A stretch of DNA of 64,000 bases, from assembly GCA_030280995.1 (NCBI GenBank), contig JASXTE010000008.1, positions 14,173,712-14,237,711 on the forward strand. Reading direction: 5' to 3'. The position numbers were made by a program, and so were the translations under genes. Shown here piece after piece: positions 1-11,239 of the stretch (position 1 is its first letter; the number at the start of each line of letters is the position of its first letter). Below the pieces are notes generated by a model. The model was not told where the DNA came from. It searched no databases and worked only from the letters and a program-made list of their open reading frames with translations. This DNA comes from Hemileia vastatrix (Eukaryota > Basidiomycota > Pucciniomycetes > Pucciniales > Zaghouaniaceae).

Positions 1-798
1 TAGTAAATCCATATTTATCTCTGATGGTTTCAGTTCTAGCTACAATAATATCACCGACTGATATAGGCAATATATATATTATTTTTTCTTTCCACTTATC
101 ATAATCTATTCTTGGATCCATTTCTTTCACAATTTTTTTAAATTCATTACAAATACCACTGGTTTATCCTCATAATTTTGATTATATCTAGTTCTTTTAT
201 ACAATCTTTGTTGAGTGATTCCAAATTATGAGCCACCAAATTGTCTTTCAATTAGTGCCTTCCATTCAGCCCAGGAGTAATTAATTCACTCACTCAGGAC
301 AAATTCAAACCATAAAAAGACCAAATCTGTAAGTGAAGAGATTATTTTTTATATAATTTATTCATCAGGTAGTTTGTATTAAAGTTTTAACTTATCAATT
401 CTTTGAATGGATTGTTTCCAATTAGATTTTGAATCCCCATCAAAAGAAGGATACTGATCTAACTTATGCCAGATATTTTGGTTAGCTCTAACTTCCTTAA
501 CTAGAGAGATATTTTGTAATTCACTTAATTTGGATAGATGATCATGTATATCATCTTTTAGTTATTTTTTACTCTTAGAGTCCATGAAAATATTTCCTTA
601 TTCAATCATTGGTTTTTTATATGGATTTTTTATATGAAGTGGTATATTTTCACATAAGAGATGTTTTCATCAAATTTGTCAGTATTTCTCAAAATATTAG
701 CTACTTCTATTTCTAATATCTGTATTCAATCTTTTATTAAATGTGCATGTGATAAAGTATCATTTAGATTTAAAAGAGATAATTTTACCCATACCTTA
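1..798 (-). pseudogene. Ty3/gypsy relic, middle part of gag (broken)
   Basis: Translating the minus strand in several frames gives capsid-like Gag sequence resembling the Gag of the chromovirus at 20-29 kb: a W-x-x-F-V-Q-R-I-like stretch, then a region with ITQQRLYKR that aligns with LAQQRLYET of the other element. Many stops and frameshifts break it. The right edge (798) is an insertion junction: the Gag reading continues at 7143 on the other side of Harbinger element H1. The rest of gag and all of pol lie off the left edge. Homology was judged by eye. Confidence 0.55.
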
Positions 799-801
799 AT
801 T

Positions 802-820
802 AGGGGGTATCAATGTTGTC
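802..820 (+). repeat. H1 left terminal inverted repeat
   Basis: Starts AGGGGGTATCAATGTTG next to the ATT duplication. The same terminus, with small changes, is found at 7139 (minus), 8443, 30182 (minus) and 39517. Confidence 0.75.
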
Positions 821-1204
821 CAATCTGCAATTAAATTAATTTTGGGTAAAAATCATTATACCCCAATAATCTTCCACAATAATTTTTGCTAATAATTGGA
901 TTATTAAACCTTTTATGTGTCAATTTCACGTCTATCTGACATATTTATCTGCAATTTTACATAATCACATCTTGAACATCTTTCTGGATGTGCCAGCCTC
1001 CCTACCTTGCTGTGCAATCCCATCTTGTCTATTCATTCTATCCATTCAAAACTCATATGTGTTTTTCTTCTCATTTTCATCTTCAAATATCTCAACATGC
1101 CTTTTCATCATAGATCTTCTCAAAGGAAGCCACCCCCAGATGTTCTTCAAATCCCATTACTCCCTCTTTCCCCCACTCAGCTGAGAAATAAAAGACTGTT
1201 CAAT

Positions 1205-2083
1205 TAAAAATAGGTCATCACCTCATACTTATCAACTGGATGAAGATTAAAACTAATTATGATTCTTGTTTTGTTACTGATAATTCAACTAAAGTAGGAC
1301 AGCCCCCTGCATCAAAAGTCACTGGATATCTTCTAAAGGCCAATGAATTATGAAATAAAACAATTGAAGGATTAATCTTTTTCCTAAACAGATTTCTGAA
1401 AACTCCAAGCACTATCAAGCCAAATACAAGAAGGCTAAGACTCTTTCATCTTCCCTCGTTTTGGTTTTACTGACCTTGATATCAGTAAGGGCATCAAAAA
1501 TATAGACAATAAACTTGATTCTTTATGTCCTTACTATAAAGAGATAAATTTAATATTTGGAGAGCAAGTCAATGTTGATCCTGAAAAGATGTTGGATGGA
1601 GAAGATTATATCTCCAAAAATGATTATGAAAGAAAGCTTTTTCCTTCCGCTTCTACTCAAGCCTCCCCTCATTTGAATTTCACCAATCAAGATATCTTTT
1701 TAATAGATCCTTATGGCAATATAAACCAACCTGATCTCAATCCAGTGAGATTTTATTTCTTGTCTAGTTGTTTTATTTCTTTTATTTTTAAAAAGCTAAT
1801 TAATGAAATGAGGATCCTAAAGCAAGCAAGTCTGAAGCTAGAATAGGAGAAAAAATTTGAGCTTTCTTTAAAGAGGGATGAGAAAGCACATGACTTGGAG
1901 GAGAAGAAATTTGAGATAAGGAAAGTGGAGAAGGCTCTTGAGTAAAATTTTCTATTGGATCAAATGAAACTCAAGTATCAACTCAAAGATTATTTAAAAA
2001 ATAAAGTTTTCTTGATAGAATGTGTTAAAACTAATAAATCTTTTCAGAAAATTGAATACTTAATAAAAATTTTTGATGACTAG
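1205..2083 (+). pseudogene. SANT/Myb-like Harbinger accessory protein, H1 copy (broken)
   Basis: Fragments in shifting frames give a domain with the pattern LINWMKIKTNYDSCFVT..., followed further on by a TGFG-like segment, a CPYYKE motif and, from 1589, the stretch MLDGEDYIS. The C-terminal part (about 1790-2083) is a charged helix rich in E, K and L (EKKFELSLKRDEKAH and similar), likely a coiled coil. Close relatives are at 14650-13400 and 48107-46859. PIF/Harbinger elements commonly encode a SANT/Myb-like second protein that helps bring transposase to the element ends, so I infer that role. Internal stops (after the KANEL segment and before EKKFEL) and frameshifts make this copy dead. It converges on the transposase remnant at the other end of H1. 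Confidence 0.6.
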
Positions 2084-2345
2084 TATTTTTTATTTCATTC
2101 ATATTTAATTCTAAATATTTTTAGAAAGTTGTTTGATAGAATGCACTAAATCTAATTAATCATTTAAGGAAATTGACTTATTAATGAATATATTTGATGA
2201 CTAGTTTTTTATTTTTTTTGTTAATATTTCAATCCATTTTTTAAGAATTTTTAGCAGATAAAGTGCATTAAAGCTAATAAATCTGTTGAGGAAATTGACT
2301 TCTTGATGAAAATTTTTGATTACTGGTTTTTTTATTTCTTTTGTT
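2016..2345 (+). repeat. three tandem copies of the 3' end of the SANT-like gene
   Basis: Three units of about 120 bp start near 2016, 2137 and 2256. Each contains the same about 24-codon segment ending in IFDD or a close variant (for example IEYLIKIFDD in unit 1) and a following T-rich stretch. The H2 copy of the gene has a single unit near 13380-13450, so this is a local tandem amplification in H1. Confidence 0.65.
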
Positions 2346-2391
2346 CATATTTCATTCAAAAAACTTTTCAAGTCAAAAAATTTACACATCT

Positions 2392-4282
2392 CACTGTGCA
2401 ATATTTGGCGGGGACTTGCTAGCAAGTCCTCAACTTGAAGTCAGATGGAAATAAGATGGAACTCAGACTGAAGTAATACTGAACTTTCACTTGAAGTATC
2501 ACACAAATAATAATGGATCTATATTGAAAACATAGTGAAAGTGTGAGGATAACTGAATGGAAGCCAGAAAAATTCATTCCATGAGTCTACTCAATGCACA
2601 GTATTTTTTGAAGCATATTATTTAAATAATACTTTATTAAATTAAGTTGATCAATAAAAATCGATTTAAAATATCACAATTCTTAAATACAATAATTTTA
2701 TTAAAATCTTTCAGATTAAATATAAAAAAATCAGTGACTTTTTCTATTACCTACAACTGTTTTTACAGAATTGAAAACTATGTTTCAGCTAATATTTTAT
2801 GGAAGAGAGCTCTGTTCTTTGCCCAAAGAACAAAGTTTATCCTCCTATTTCCACACTCTGTTTGCACCAATCCCCATCCCTTTCAATTCTATTAACACAT
2901 GCTTGTCCTCCCTCCCCACACCTTTCACTACCATCCTAGCCCCATTGTATGCCATCCTCTTTTGATCCCCATTTCACCCCTCTCAACCTCCTCAACCCTT
3001 TTCTTCATTCAAAATGCCTCAGAACCCTTAATCTTCCCTTCCAACTCTTTCCCAACCTTTTTTCTACCCCATATACCCTTCCTCACCCCTCTCTCCAGCC
3101 TCCCCAACCCTTGTAGCGCCATTCCTACCCTTTATCTTTCCTTCACAATCCTTGAACCCCAATTTCCTCCCTTTCAACTCAGTCCCTATTTCTGTATATA
3201 AAATTAAAGTGTTAGGTAGGAATGGAGAGGTAAGCAATCTGGAAGGAGAGGAGTGGAGAGGGGTGGAGAGGGGTGGAGAGGGGTGGAGAGGGAGAGGCAA
3301 ATGTGGATAGGGGTTGAAAATGATGATGAAGGGAGTGAAAAGGTTTGGGAGAAAGATGAGGTGAGGATAAAGGAATGTTTCAAAGGAAAAAGAGTGGGGT
3401 ATTCTTGAGAGGGAGTAAAAAAAGACAATAAAAGAAGATAGAAATACAAAATAAATATACAAAAAATATAAAATATATAAGATATGTTACAAAGAGTGGG
3501 CACAGAAATTCCTTGAATACTAAAAATACACAACTCCTATACTGTTATTTTCTTCATTTACTTAAATCAAATAAAAATCTACATTTTAATATTTTGAAAA
3601 TTTTGAAGAAGAAGGGAAATAAATTTTAATAAATAATAGTATGAATTTTTTTTATTTACTAGTAAAATATAGTGTGTCAATTGAATTTGAAATATATATG
3701 TCTAAGTAAAGTCTTTGTAACATCATTTTTAAGATTTTTGCACCTTCTTTAGATATTTTAATGATTTATAATATTCAATATTATCTATTCATAAAATAAG
3801 TATATAATTTTTTCAATTATTGAAAATAATACAATAAATAATATAAATGCACAAAATAACCTTTTATGAACAAATTGACATATTTCAAATTATAGTTTCT
3901 CCATGTATTTCTGGCCAAAGAAGCTTATATAATAATTTCAGATGGTATCTTTCTGGATCTATACATTGGTGTTATTTTTTTAAAATTGTAAAGAAACTGC
4001 TTAAATAGTTTAAAATATGTATTTTTCAGAATAATTTGGGTGTGGTCTGCACTGTATTATAATTTCTATAAAAAATATCATTCTTCATATCTCAGGATTT
4101 GTTGAAAGTATTACTATCTATGCTTTATTAAATATTCAAGTTGTATTCATATTGAGTTCACCAGAATGTCAATATTTTTTCTTTGTGGTTTCATCCCTCA
4201 TTCAATGTGGGCTCAAAAAGATATGAATTAGGGTTCAAGGTTGTGGACTTGCTAGCAAGTCTGCCCCCCATATTGTGTGGTG
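2392..4282. mobile_element. CACTA-like non-autonomous element nested in H1
   Basis: Left end starts CACTGTGCAATATTTGG (2392); right end, read on the minus strand from 4282, starts CACCACACAATATGGGG. Both ends carry the perfect 16-bp palindrome GACTTGCTAGCAAGTC at the same distance from the tip (2413-2428 and 4246-4261). TCT flanks both sides (2389-2391 and 4283-4285), a 3-bp target duplication as expected for CACTA transposons. The 1.9 kb interior has no credible gene; it contains C/T-rich blocks (2830-3190) and a short minisatellite. Classification rests on CAC tips, 3-bp duplication and subterminal palindromes, not on a transposase. Confidence 0.65.
3251..3290 (+). repeat. 10-bp minisatellite, four units
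   Basis: Four tandem copies of a unit close to GGGTGGAGAG inside the CACTA-like element. Confidence 0.85.
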
Positions 4283-4399
4283 TCTTATTTGAAAATTTGG
4301 TGATACCCCCCCCCTGAAATTTACTCTGGAAGGGGGTAAGGATTACTAAATTTTCATTCTATTTCATAAATAATTTAGTAGATCAATTAAAAAAGATAA

Positions 4400-5159
4400 T
4401 GAACCAAGTAAAGGGATCCCAAATACTATCTGTCAATTATTTCATGATCCAAGTCAAAGAAAACATATGACAAGAATGGTATTATGAACTCATTCATAGA
4501 ATATAATTAAATGAACACCTTTACACAGCACAAGGGCACAATGGTACAATAATTAATTTGATTAATTATCTTTCATAACTGATAAATTAAAAATTTAAGA
4601 AAAAAAATAAAAATTTGGAAATCCTTTAATTACTGTATTTAGAACCCCTCCCTAATATTTTAGTAGCCATTGACCCTTCACCTCTTACCTTCCTTACCCA
4701 GTTTATCAAACATTTATTTATATGAAAAGAATATCTAAAATGGGTAAACTTTTAAAAAGATTTTAATCCAGGAGGTACCTTAGTAGTTTGATGATTATTT
4801 CTTGAAGAATTATTAATTGCTTCCATTATCCTTTTTCCTAATCCAAATTCCATGATTTATTTATGATCCAGAATATATATTCCATGGCCTTTGACTTTAG
4901 CAGCTGAAGGGATTGGTCTTCCATTAATAGGATCAATATAGCAGAAAAGCCAAAAAGTAAGCATATTAGAATCAGTTTTGTGAACATGGGTCTGGCTATG
5001 AAATCCACCATAGTTGATAATAACATTAGAATAAAAGATATAATCCTTACTGAGTTCAACCCATTCCATATCTGTCCAATCAGGAAGTCCAGCTTTCTTG
5101 GTCAGTTTATGATTAGATTGAAATGTACAAATATATAATTTTTTCAAGTGATAGGCCAA
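4400..5159 (-). pseudogene. Tet-like 2OG-Fe(II) oxygenase relic, H1 copy
   Basis: From 5159 on the minus strand an open segment reads about 100 residues, then continues in frame past two stops. Recognisable blocks: GGFHSQTHVHKTDSN, then LTFWLFCYIDPINGRPI, then VKGHGIYIL, then an MEFGLGKRIMEAI block, a histidine segment (SSRNNHQTT) and FTHFRYSFHINK. This order (H-x-D-like site, G-W/F-I-D-x-x-T/N-G, (V/I)KG, hydrophobic strand, late H, then T-x-(F/L)-G/R-x-S) resembles the Tet/JBP-type 2OG-Fe(II) oxygenase-like proteins expanded in rusts. That assignment is from memory of the family pattern. The iron-binding site looks altered (HKTD rather than HxD). It lies inside H1, same orientation as the transposase remnant; H2 has the same relic at the same place. 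Confidence 0.45.
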
Positions 5160-5284
5160 GAAGTAATTGAGTTATTCTAGTCTTTTGGAGAAAAAATCAT
5201 AAATAATCATATGATAAGAGTTTCAGAAGCCTTATTCTCTAATTATGCAATATAAAAATACAAAATAAATTATGTGATATTTGG

Positions 5285-5610
5285 AAAAAAAGGCTCAACT
5301 TTAAAGGTCAATATCTCAGGAACCACTGAACCAAAGTCAAATTTTCTTATGGGAAGAAAAAATAGGCTTAAGGAGAGTCTTCAGTTAAAGTAAATATGAT
5401 TTAAAAAAACCTAACCATAATTTTTTACATAAAAATGGAATAAAAAAATTTGAATTGGGAAAAAAATGCTCAAACTTAACAGTCCATATCTCAGAAACCA
5501 CTGAACCAAATTCAAATATGTTTGTTGGAAATGAAAAGTAGCCTTCAAGAAAATCTTCAGTAAAGAGGAAATTAGATTTGAATAAACCTAACCCTTATTC
5601 CAAGTCTTAT
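5285..5610 (-). repeat. two tandem subterminal units of Harbinger H1
   Basis: Two units of about 130 bp (near 5290-5410 and 5470-5600) share a core reading GGTCAATATCTCAG...CCACTGAACCAAA...TTCAAAT on the plus strand. Three inverted copies of the same unit are present in H3 (45175-45800). Confidence 0.7.
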
Positions 5611-5639
5611 TTTATAAATTTTACAAAAATTTGAAAAGT

Positions 5640-6429
5640 GGTAATGGAGATGAGAACAAAAGGAGTTTAATATGTCCACTGTTATCCAGATTAGAGTCAT
5701 ACATATATTTAAGTATTAAATTTTCATAGAAGAAATGAGATATATTATAGGAATTACAAAAAGGAGATTAAACATACCTTGATTGAAAAGTAGGAAAAAT
5801 AGAGTGAGACATATTGATGTTGGAATTATGGGTAAATTGAATATGGAGTAAGTGAAATGCACAAAGAATGAGCAATGTAACTGTTTTAATGACATTGATC
5901 TAAAAAATAGTGAAATAGGGGGAAGGTAGGATAATGACCTTGCCAAGGAGGGATGAATAGTAGGGTGATGGAGCTAAAAAATAAAGTATAGAGGGAGAGA
6001 AAAAAAGGTTGATTTTACCATTAAAATCAAAAATAACCACTTACAAAAAATTTAGATACAAAAAAGAAAAAAAAACAAAAAATATTATAATTAGAAATCA
6101 AAATTCCAAAAAATAAGTAAATAAAATGACTTACCTGGAGAGATGAGATGAGAAAATAAATGAAACCAAATTTTTTGAGGGTTGTTGGAGAAAATGAGGA
6201 AAAGGATATAAGGAATGAATGAAAAAAAGGAACAGTGAAAAATTATGCAATTGAAGAAAATATAAAATTTAATTTTGAGCTGGTGAATAAAAACAAATGA
6301 GACATCCAAAATAGAGACATTCACCATAAATTCAAAATAAAAATGAATATCCAAAAAAAAACCCCCAAACCAAGTGAATACAGCACAGTAGTTGAACATT
6401 TGGAGAGTATTAAAAAATTAAAAGGGTTG
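5640..6429 (-). other. Harbinger internal non-coding segment (H1)
   Basis: T-rich on the minus strand and alignable with 10020-10400 in H2 and 44390-44640 in H3, all three in the same orientation relative to transposase. Small open frames here (6399-6091, 5946-5716) are rich in F, I, L and S and are not conserved in frame. Possibly 3' UTR or intron. Confidence 0.5.
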
Positions 6430-6676
6430 TGTTTAAATAAGTTTCAGGGTGGTTGGTATAATTACAGAGCGTATGCTGGTGGAAAGAATCTTTTGTGATT
6501 CAAGGGAGGGGAGAGCTTGTGAAAGTCTGGGATCCTCTTCTTCATAAAGATAATTGAAAAGACATGTAAGCTAAATTGTCTTCCAAACTCAAGTCAGAAT
6601 CATAGTCAGCAACTAAAGAAAAAGTGATATCTTTCATAGCTGAGTGAATTTTCTTCCTATTAGAGAGGCCCTTCAT
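6430..6676 (-). pseudogene. Harbinger transposase remnant in H1 (catalytic core deleted)
   Basis: An ATG at 6676 opens 44 codons including the acidic run DYDSDLSLEDNLAYMSF, which matches the N-terminus of the H2 transposase (DYDSDSVLEDTLAYMSF). It stops at 6542, and the sequence beyond it matches the far C-terminus of the H2 gene (EEDPRLSQALPSLESQ versus EEENPKPAPALFSLESQ). About 0.9 kb holding the DDE core is therefore missing, making H1 an internal deletion derivative that would need transposase supplied by another copy. Confidence 0.65.
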
Positions 6677-7142
6677 TATTTTTGGTAGAAAAGGCTGTAG
6701 GTAGAAGGTTTAGTTGAGGAGTGGGAAGTGGGAATCTGCCACCAAATCAGCAGGTGGGGTGTGTAGATAGAAAGAAATGTTATGTGTTTGCCACAAAAAC
6801 CTAGTATCATAGAGTGAAGAGACACATAAGGATGAGAAAAAATGTTATGTTTTTGCCAACAAAATCAAGTAGCATAGAGTGAAGAGACACATAAGGATGG
6901 AATACTCAATTTTATGTCATATGACTTGCTTACAAATCAATCATGGATGGGATGAGTTTGGGATCAGGAATTAGGAACTGAAACTGGGGTATAAGAGGCA
7001 GGATAATGAATTATTGTGAAATCTTTATCTACTAACCCTGGGGCTAGTGGATAGGAATATTCTGCAATCAATAAAGTCTGATCCCTGAAAAAAAAATTCC
7101 TGATCCCTAATTGTGGATCCTTGAAAATTGATACCACCTATT

Positions 7143-8442
7143 GCAGCCATTTTATTCAGAGAATGTTCTAATTTACTGTATAAATTCATAATCTCAGAGT
7201 TTAATTCTATTATCATTATTTAATTCATTATTTTAGTTTTTAATTACCTTTAGTTTATTGGCAGTGGTACTCAATAATTTTGTAATATTTTATAATACAT
7301 TTTCTATATTATTGTTTGACTCTCCTGAGAAATCTTCCAATCTTTTAATTATTAATAATAATTTACTTATGATTTTTTTTCTTCTTGCATTTTCTTCCAT
7401 ATAATATTCAATATTATCAGTATCTAACTCACAAGCCTCATCATTATTTTTGGACTCAAATTTAAGTTCATTTAACTCAATTTTAATAGTTTTAGTATTA
7501 TTCTTGCTTTCAATAAAACTATGAAAAGTTTTGTCACATAAATATGAATCCAAAATAATATGTTCAAATGAATAGGCCTTAATATATTTATCAATTATAA
7601 CCAATACATCATTATTGATTTCAATAACTATGAGCAATTCATTATTAGTATTAAATAATTGTTTATTAGTAGATGGATGACTCACAATAATCTTCTTCCA
7701 CTTCCCCTTCCTCTCTTTCCATTTCCCCTGAAATGATGACTTCTGTATCTCTGGTGATGATGGTTATTGTAGTTCTGTGAGTACCAGTCCATTTGCATTT
7801 TATGAATGTTATTTTTTGGTCCTCTTCTGGAGCTGGAGCTGGAGCTTCTTCTGATAGATTTCCAAATAAGGTTGTTCACTACTGAAGTAGGTTGAGACTT
7901 GTGGCTAACCAAATCTTGATTAACTTCCAAAAATACCTGAGCATCCCTCTTTTCTAGGTTTTTCATTCGGTCCACAATATTGTTGAACTTGACTGTTAAG
8001 TTGTTTAGAAGTTGAGAAAGGGATGAATTTACTCTTGCAACATGTTTTTGATTTCTTTCTTTATTGATATTTTGTTTAATAATCTTTCTTTTCCCTCTAT
8101 TTTAATATGAGGAGTGGTTTTGCTAATTGATTGGGTTGGAGATCCTTGATCCTCCATTTGAATGTCTTGTAACAGGTTTATCAGCTCTGAGTCATAAATT
8201 GTAAGGTTTAACCTCACTTACATTTTTAATGCTTTCAGGCATCTTTCAAGTAGGTAATTTAGCAATAAATTAAGATATAAGTATTTCAAACTTCAAAATA
8301 GAGTTAAATCAGTATAATACAAAACTACTTAAGTCAATAATTTTATTACTTTTAGGTTTTACAGTGGATTTATAAGTGCCAAAAGTCAAATATGCTTTTA
8401 TGTGGTCACTTAATTTAATAGATCTACTAATGTAGCCATATT
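7143..8442 (-). pseudogene. Ty3/gypsy relic, N-terminal part of gag (broken)
   Basis: An ATG near 8243 on the minus strand opens a Gag-like protein interrupted by stops. A better preserved block at 7975-7682 has MKNLEKRDAQVFLEVNQDL, a run of serines and a basic tail rich in N, H, R and G; the next block (7685-7290) is a coil rich in N, E, K and I. The order, basic N-terminal region then long helical segment, resembles the gag of the chromovirus at 26.1-27.5 kb. Both edges are insertion junctions: H2 at 8442 and H1 at 7143, where the reading resumes at 798. Frame changes and stops make it non-functional. Confidence 0.5.
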
Positions 8443-8842
8443 AGGAGGTATCAATGTTCAGTGATCTGAAATTATGAATCAGGAAATTTTTTTGCTGGGA
8501 TTAGACATTATTAATTGCAGAAGAAACTTATCCACTAGCCCCAGGGCTAGTTGAAAAGGATTTCACAATAAAGCATTATCCCACCTCTTATACGCCAATT
8601 TCCATCCCTCATTCCTGATCATAAACTCATCACATCCATTATTGATTTGTCAGAAAGGCGCATGACATATAATTTCAGATGCCATACTTATGTCTCTCTT
8701 CACTCTATGCTACTTAATTTTGGTGGCATACACATAAAAAAATTTTCTATCTACACACCCCACCTTCTCATTTGGTGGCAAATTACCACTCCCCACTCAT
8801 CACCTAAACCTTCTACCAATATAATTTTCTACAGAAAATAAT

Positions 8843-9992
8843 GAAGAAACTCTCTACTAGGAAGTAACTTCACTCAGCTAGGAACTCTACCATTTTAAAT
8901 TTAGATTCTGACTATGATTCAGACTCTGTATTGGAAGACACTTTAGCTTATATGTCTTTTCTTTCCAAAAAACATTAAATCATCCTAAGGGGGCCAAATT
9001 GTTATCATGTCCCAGATATGATCTTACCTCAATTCTTGAAATTCCTCATTTAAACTTCAAACAATCTTTTCAAAATTATCCTTATTCTTTTTAGAAACTT
9101 TCTCAACTCATCTCCAATCATCCTATCTTCCACAATAATTCCCATAACATACAGCATAGTCCTTCCTTTGAACTTGCTGTTGCACTATGTCTTTTTGGTT
9201 AAAATGGAAGTGGTGCTGCTTTAAGACATTTAGATAATAAATTTACCATAGGATATGGTACCATCATATTATACACCAAGCTCTGTATTATTGCTATCCT
9301 TTCTGTCAGTCTCAAAAACTTGCTTGGCCAAAGCCACAAAAGCAACTTGAATCCTCTCAAGTAATGCAAGCTGAAGGTTCCCCTGGCTGTGTAGGTTTTT
9401 TTGATGGTATAGCTATACCATTGAGTTAAAATTCTGCTCATTATAGAAACCATTATCTTTATTTCAAAAAAATTTTCTTTAAAATGTTCTCAAATTTCTC
9501 ACCATACATGAACTAGCTTTTTATCTTCTTTCTAGATACTCTATTGCTGTTAAACTTGTGTGTGATGTCAACAAAAAATTTATTGCTTTTCATAGTGGCT
9601 ACCCTGGCTCATTTCATTACTCTTCCTTCTTCCAAAGAAAGAGGATTTCCTAAAATCCTGACTCATACTTCAATGAATCTCAGTACCTCCTTTCAGACTC
9701 AGAATATGCAAGTATATCTGCTTCCAAGGTGGGACTTTAGAAAATGACCCAAAAACAAAATTTAATTTTCATCTTGCACAATCAAGAGTAAGAATTGAAC
9801 ATGTTATTGGTATTTTAAAGGGAAGATTTTCTAATCTCTGGGAACCCAGAATCCAATTTCAAAAAAGAATGGAAATCAAAGCTGCAAATCATTGGATAAT
9901 GACTTGTTTTATACTCCACAATATCCTAGCTGATTTACAGGATGAGTGGAATAGTATTTATGAAGAAGAGAATCCCAAACCTGCACCAGCTC
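8843..9992 (+). pseudogene. PIF/Harbinger transposase (DDE_Tnp_4 type), H2 copy, broken
   Basis: The N-terminus at 8843 reads MKKLSTRK then an acidic run (SDYDSDSVLEDTLAYMSF). After a degenerate stretch comes SFELAVALCLFG and RHLDNKFTIGYGT, then GSPGCVGFFDGIAIPLS, whose FDG carries the first catalytic Asp of the family. Next is RYSIAVKLVCDVNKKFIAFHSGYPGSFHYSS, the second catalytic block, where the usual Asp after GSFH is Tyr. The C-terminal block IEHVIGILKGRFSNLWE and ILHNILADLQDEW carries the last acidic position (E of IEH) and the end signature. Frames change several times and stops are common, so it is inactive. It sits next to the left terminus, reading inward, with the SANT-like gene opposite. 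Confidence 0.75.
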
Positions 9993-10685
9993 TCTTCTCC
10001 CTTGAATCACAAAACATTCTTTCCACCAGCATACACTCTCTCATTATTCTAATCACCCTTCAATGTTTTGAAACACAACTCTTTTCATTTTTTTCATTTT
10101 CTCCAAATTTTCAACTTTTCTACTTTATTCACTTGGTTTGGTGGTTTTTTTTCATATTCACTATAATTTTGAGTTTACATTAAATGCCTTAATTTTGGAT
10201 GTCTCATTTTTTTAATTCACCAGCTTATCATGAAATCACATATTTTCTGCAATTGCATAATTATTCACTGTTTCTTTTTTTCATTCATCCCTCATATACT
10301 TTTACTTCTCTCCTCAAGCATCCCTCAAAAAATTTGGTTTCATTTATTTTCTCATCTCACCTCTCCAGGAAAGTCATTTTATTGATTTTATTTATTTTTT
10401 GATTGCTAATTATGAATAAAAATTTTTCTTTTATTTTCTTTTATTGTTTTTTATTTTTTTAGCTTTCAAGGTTATATTAGCTCCTTTTTGTGTTCTTTTT
10501 CTCCCTCTTCTTTCTCTTTTTTTTCTCTTCATCCTACTCTTTATCCTCCTTGGCCTGGTCATTTTCCCCACATTCACCCCTCCTTGGAATGGACATATCC
10601 TCAATTTCCCTTCTCTTTGGCTGCCTCTAAACCCCCTTTCCTCCCCCGTATAACTCCCTCAAATCCCCTCCACTGGTCCCCCTCA
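9993..10685 (+). other. Harbinger internal non-coding segment (H2)
   Basis: Pyrimidine-rich DNA downstream of the transposase relic, alignable with 5640-6429 (minus) and 44390-44640. No conserved reading frame; short open frames are low-complexity F, L and P-rich. Confidence 0.5.
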
Positions 10686-10901
10686 CACCTTGCAATATGG
10701 GGGGCGGACTTTCAAGAAAGTCTGAAACTTGGACCTTAATTTACGAGAGATTGAACACACATTGAGCTTATGACAAAAGAACCATACAATCAGGGATGAA
10801 AACCACTCAGAAGAAATGTTTTAGGTGGGTGTTCAAGTAGAGTTTAGTATGAGTTCAGGTTGGGGACTTTGTAGAAAGTAAACCACCTATATTACCTAGT
10901 G
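10686..10901. mobile_element. CACTA-like MITE, 216 bp
   Basis: Left tip CACCTTGCAATATGGGG at 10686; right tip on the minus strand from 10901 CACTAGGTAATATAGG. Palindrome-like GACTTTCAAGAAAGTC lies 22 bp inside the left tip (10707-10722) and a variant at the right. TCA on both sides (10683-10685 and 10902-10904) is a 3-bp target duplication. Same family as 2392-4282. Confidence 0.75.
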
Positions 10902-10914
10902 TCATATCCACCCC

Positions 10915-11080
10915 TCAACCCCCCCCCTACACCCACTTTAGACCCCCTTTCTGGTCCCCCTCATATCCCTCTCCAACTCCCCCACTACCCCCTTTGATAG
11001 TTATTTGTTAATGAATGGATTGAAGGGGGGTAGGTAGGAATCAGAGGGGGATATGAGGGGGACCAGGGGGGGTTAAACAG
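10915..11080. repeat. C/G-rich foldback
   Basis: A C-rich arm (CTGGTCCCCCTCATATCCCT near 10950) is followed about 90 bp later by its reverse complement (GGGATATGAGGGGGACCAG, near 11050). The following 11080-11170 is G-rich. Could form a stable hairpin; no gene. Confidence 0.7.
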
Positions 11081-11239
11081 GGCTAGAGGGGCATTGAGTG
11101 GGTTTGGAGGGTTTTGGGGGGTATTTTGGAAAGGGTTTGAGGGGTATTTTTTGGGGTTTTGGGGAGGTTGGAGGCAGTTTGGAGTAAAATTTGGAAAATT
11201 TTTACATGGGGAGAAAGGGGAACATTTATGGAGCAATTA

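Larger units (their letters stand above)
802..7139 (-). mobile_element. PIF/Harbinger element H1 (non-autonomous, transposase core deleted)
   Basis: Terminal inverted repeats begin AGGGGGTATCAATGTT on the left (802) and AGGTGGTATCAATTTT on the right (read on the minus strand from 7139), flanked by ATT direct repeats (799-801 and 7140-7142). Reading from the right terminus on the minus strand it holds a transposase remnant (6676-6430), a long non-coding part, tandem repeats (5285-5610), a Tet-like oxygenase relic (5159-4400), a nested CACTA-like element (4282-2392) and, converging from the left, a SANT-like gene (1205-2083). Removing the element and one ATT leaves the Gag reading of the host retroelement continuous, strong support for the boundaries. 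The same layout is seen in H2 and H3. Confidence 0.8.

Noticed and set aside
915..1207. Open frames of 89 and 66 codons at the left end of H1
   Set aside because: The aligned H2 region (29727-30071, minus) has a similar open frame but with different indels, and H3 has none; it fits an upstream untranslated region.
3064..3533. Minus-strand open frames of 109 and 132 codons
   Set aside because: Low-complexity F, S, P, L translations created by purine-rich repeats on the other strand.
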